DNA of 64,000 nucleotides, from contig CADAHS010000004.1 of the NCBI GenBank assembly GCA_902787825.1, forward strand, positions 62,001-126,000, written 5' to 3'. The notes under the pieces are model-generated. The model worked only from the letters and a program-made list of their open reading frames with translations. It was not told the DNA's origin and ran no database searches. This document shows positions 62,801-64,000 of the stretch, piece by piece (the first letter of the stretch is position 1; every line of letters starts with the position of its first letter). This DNA comes from an uncultured Ruminococcus sp. Lineage in GTDB: Bacteria > Bacillota > Clostridia > Oscillospirales > Ruminococcaceae. Position numbers and translations under genes: made by a program.

Positions 62801-63282
62801 TCGTTCATTTTTTGCGATAGAGTACTATTAAGCTTCAATATCACATTATTGAGCATTTCACAGGTGATACCGCTTTCACGCAGCTGCTGAACGATCTCTA
62901 TAAGCTGAGTTATGAAATTACCCTTTTCTACACCACTTTTATCTGCAAGTGTTGTGTAATAACCAAGCTGTTTTTTGCTTCTCAGTTCTCTGACTGCTTT
63001 GTACATAAGTATAAATTTGGAATTATCATCAGCATTGCCTGAACTGCTTAGACTACCGTATTTTTTTTCAAGTATATCAGCAAGCCTGTTGAAACCAACA
63101 GTAGTCAGTTTGTTGAATTTGATCGCCCCAAGCCTGTTATACAGCTTTTTGTCATATTCAAAGGAGTACTGATCCGGTATTATAACTATAACTTCCCTGT
63201 TTTTACTCACAGAAACGTTTATCAGATCAAGAATTTGTTCCTCACGGTCGCTGTTTACGCCGCCGTTTATAAATCTGATCAT
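59827..63282 (-). CDS. addB: ATP-dependent helicase/nuclease subunit B
   Basis: AddB carries the second nuclease and the Chi-scanning domain of AddAB. The product is about 1151 residues. After the N-terminal strand comes VIIPDQYSFEYDKKLY; a degenerate helicase core follows, then the RecB-type nuclease with RIIDYKSGKIEI, flanked by the iron-sulfur cysteines in FKCPFGYFCSY and QCTYCDYKTVCC. The usual P-loop near residue 10 is absent (GGVNSDREEQ). The ATG at 63282 is favoured because AAAGGGG lies 10 bp upstream; a start at 63306 has no such site. Confidence 0.93.
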   Translation of the reverse strand: MIRFINGGVNSDREEQILDLINVSVSKNREVIVIIPDQYSFEYDKKLYNRLGAIKFNKLTTVGFNRLADILEKKYGSLSSSGNADDNSKFILMYKAVRELRSKKQLGYYTTLADKSGVEKGNFITQLIEIVQQLRESGITCEMLNNVILKLNSTLSQKMNDISKIYSEYMNQLENAGLHDSISALSTAVKIARENEFFCGKDVFVDAFSSFTYDEMKMLELCIANAENVTFSFVIDNDSVKNTIHPFRLPEQTFGLLKNAAQNKGYTVVQTSEQGSQSKDIAYLGKNLLSIGKHSYDEECGNINILCADDIYSEASYVCACISHLVQNETTYSDIAVVVRNIDECASVFEGMMQRYDIPFFIDQQERISSSAIVQYFNSVFKCLTSREYKTENILRMIKSPFYSPKKYLVNEIEQYCLKWNIDGEMWTKKFFGLDESLIYSKEKQEINDGKQTPRYIDMIENARLGIISPIEKMRARCARGELPANEICEAFFELLADLNVSDRTYSVVRQATLNENETQLELSRELRQLWNSVLSAVKSIYDCLGSDPISLHQFYELYRVMLSQLSVSSPPQKIDCVRLVDASHSRLDNVKIAFICQANDGVFPKTFSNNGLLSHIDVSSIQNALNDLEKDLVRNFSGDARNAFMREDLACYNAVSLPSQKLFVTYVTADLSGEEKRPSVLIKEILNCFDDLKIKNISEISPDYFCTSYKSAYHAAIEHFRDKTSTIESIKMSLDQTSYYKKLTSLVNADKVLVSNKTKADKTVSASLFFKNNEMEISASQLDTFFKCPFGYFCSYGLKLRAPQKMELNGIQRGKLIHKVLENAFSIKDDENKLIILDTKRSDEFISNIVQQSFDEYMTEELKGDFGKTSIFMFDLKRLMAYAETIVKYVRDELLHSGFRPVAAEYKFGKDDQDTSIKFTLDSGKKLSITGYIDRLDILTENNKKYVRIIDYKSGKIEINYALLQCGLDLQMLIYLDSYMKSVKEKTDIKPAAVEYFSFGEKASYPLDKNTLSTEQERIIKDDLLEKYKPKGYVADLSEVVNAFEKTEHKDPYVYTPFKEKSGRIPYEELQALRQYACEKVIEFATSVENGQFPMKPVNNQCTYCDYKTVCCKEKYDDFIDTQRHGKELAQDLKDTLARIMEETDKEENS

Positions 63283-63320
63283 ATGAAATGCGCCCCTTTC
63301 AGACATTTTTCGCCAATAAC

Positions 63321-63349
63321 AGTATACAACTTATAGGCAGATTTGTCAA
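63321..63349 (-). promoter_or_regulatory. sigma-A promoter of addBA
   Basis: On minus, TTGACA (63349-63344), 17 bp, TATACT (63326-63321), 39 bp before the addB ATG. Confidence 0.85.
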
Positions 63350-63385
63350 CAAAAACAGAAATATAACAGTACAATAAAATGTACT

Positions 63386-63628
63386 CTAATTGAAAAGATC
63401 TTTTAGAAATTCGAAAAGTCCGAAATGGATCTCTACATCGTATTCATTATCAGAAATAATATTGAAGTTTTCATCTTTTTCATCAGATTCAAAAATAGGT
63501 TTTGCAGTTATGAACCAGCTTTGCAGATCGCCATTTTTGCTTTGTTGTGGTGCTATCATCATAAGAGAAAGTACACTCACAAAACCGATGATAACAGATC
63601 TTTTTACTCTTGATAGATTTCTTGACAT
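63386..63628 (-). CDS. small membrane-anchored or secreted protein of unknown function
   Basis: An 80-residue protein with a basic N-terminus (MSRNLSRVKR), one hydrophobic segment (about residues 12-26, SVIIGFVSVLSLMMI) and an acidic, aromatic C-terminal part. It could be a signal peptide or anchor. GGAGGAA 6 bp upstream supports translation. I do not recognise the family. It lies upstream of addB, apart from its promoter. Confidence 0.65.
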   Translation of the reverse strand: MSRNLSRVKRSVIIGFVSVLSLMMIAPQQSKNGDLQSWFITAKPIFESDEKDENFNIISDNEYDVEIHFGLFEFLKDLFN

Positions 63629-63689
63629 ATTAATTCCTCCGGAATTGAATTTGATATGATTATTGACAGCTGTGTGGAATAATATACAA

Positions 63690-63714
63690 AAAATCCCCGG
63701 TCGACCCGGGGATT
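63690..63714 (-). terminator. terminator after corrinoid protein gene
   Basis: AAATCCCCGG (63690-63699) and CCGGGGATTT (63705-63714), a 10-bp G+C-rich stem with a 5-nt loop; on minus it continues TTTTGTAT. It starts five bases after the gene's stop. Confidence 0.9.
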
Positions 63715-63718
63715 TGAT

Positions 63719-64000
63719 CTATCCAAGAACTCTTTTTGCTATATCTACTGATTCTTTAGCGTCTTTAGCGTAGTAGTCCGCTCCGATCTGCATTGCATAA
63801 TCATCGGTCACAACTGCACCTCCGACCATTATCTTGCAGTCAACGTTATTCTGTCTGAGCAGTTTGATGGTGTTTTCCATACTGACAAGAGTTGTGGTCA
63901 TCAGTGCCGAAAGACCCACGAGGTGAACATCATTGCGGATCGTTTCGTCAACAATGAGCTGACAATCAACATCCCTGCCAAGGTCTATTACCTCATATCC
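63719..64000 (-). CDS. cobalamin-binding domain protein (N-terminus outside window)
   Basis: The last 93 residues of a longer protein. They read GYEVIDLGRDVDCQLIVDE, then VGLSALMTTTLVSMENTI, CKIMVGGAVVTDDYAMQIGA and DYYAKDAKESVDIAKRVLG, the second half of a B12-binding Rossmann domain (GLSALMTTT and GGAV loops). The cobalt-ligating DxHxxG motif lies further upstream, outside the window. It could be a corrinoid protein of a methyltransferase system or the end of a methionine synthase. Confidence 0.85.
   Translation of the reverse strand, partial: GYEVIDLGRDVDCQLIVDETIRNDVHLVGLSALMTTTLVSMENTIKLLRQNNVDCKIMVGGAVVTDDYAMQIGADYYAKDAKESVDIAKRVLG

Noticed and set aside
1..64000. CRISPR array, tRNA or rRNA genes
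   Set aside because: No regular spacer repeats, no cloverleaf with a GGTTCRAATCC arm, and no rRNA-like sequence seen on reading through; a covariance search was not possible.

Overview
The window is a stretch of low-to-mid GC chromosome from an endospore-forming Clostridia-type Firmicute, most likely an Oscillospiraceae/Ruminococcus-like organism. The evidence is a complete spoIIIAA-AH operon, Firmicute gene orders (asp23-nusB-xseAB-ispA-dxs-tlyA-nadK-argR-recN; infC-rpmI-rplT; rnc-smc-ftsY), strong AGGAGG-type ribosome binding sites, sigma-A promoters with 17-bp spacers, and several TTG, GTG and ATT starts. I see no prophage, transposon, CRISPR array, rRNA or tRNA. The species call is inference from gene content.

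Layout. 1-3.8 kb (minus): a MoxR ATPase, DUF58 protein, TgpA-like transglutaminase operon, the last cut by the window edge. 3.9-8.8 kb (plus): the spoIIIA operon, which builds the mother-cell half of the forespore feeding channel. 8.9-18.8 kb (plus): a tightly packed housekeeping run (asp23, nusB, a TsaD-like paralogue, exonuclease VII, isoprenoid genes ispA and dxs, tlyA, NAD kinase, ArgR, RecN). 18.8-23.7 kb (plus): thyX, a DJ-1 protein, 5-formyl-THF cyclo-ligase, mltG and a U32 peptidase. At 23.65 kb the coding strand flips. 23.7-24.8 kb (minus): a Xer-type tyrosine recombinase with a perfect 28-bp, 11-6-11 inverted repeat upstream. 24.9-36.7 kb (minus): glycogen debranching enzyme, ribU under an FMN riboswitch, efp, the yqeG-nfo-aroQ-pepP group, DIP1984, rpsU, a GNAT protein, a zinc-ribbon protein with a broken start, and a MATE pump. 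36.7-54.5 kb (minus): a near-continuous superoperon running (in transcription order) from an rRNA methyltransferase through dprA, topA, trmFO, plsX, rnc, a radical SAM gene, smc, ftsY, rdgB, yhbY, nadD, yqeK and rsfS to leuS. 54.5-55.9 kb: infC-rpmI-rplT behind an attenuator leader. 55.9-63.3 kb: addBA. 63.3-64 kb: a small membrane-anchored protein and the end of a corrinoid protein.

The most interesting feature is at 23.65-24.8 kb. All genes from 3.9 to 23.6 kb are on plus and all from 23.7 to 64 kb are on minus, which is the convergent polarity expected at a replication terminus. The flip coincides with a Xer recombinase gene and a perfect palindrome with dif geometry. This could be a single-recombinase Xer/dif locus. 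Other items worth checking are a structured rpsU leader with two crossing helices, a probable one-base homopolymer frameshift at the start of a zinc-ribbon gene, a fourfold LTVDEILA-type peptide motif in the cytoplasmic tail of MltG, and an AddB subunit without its N-terminal P-loop.
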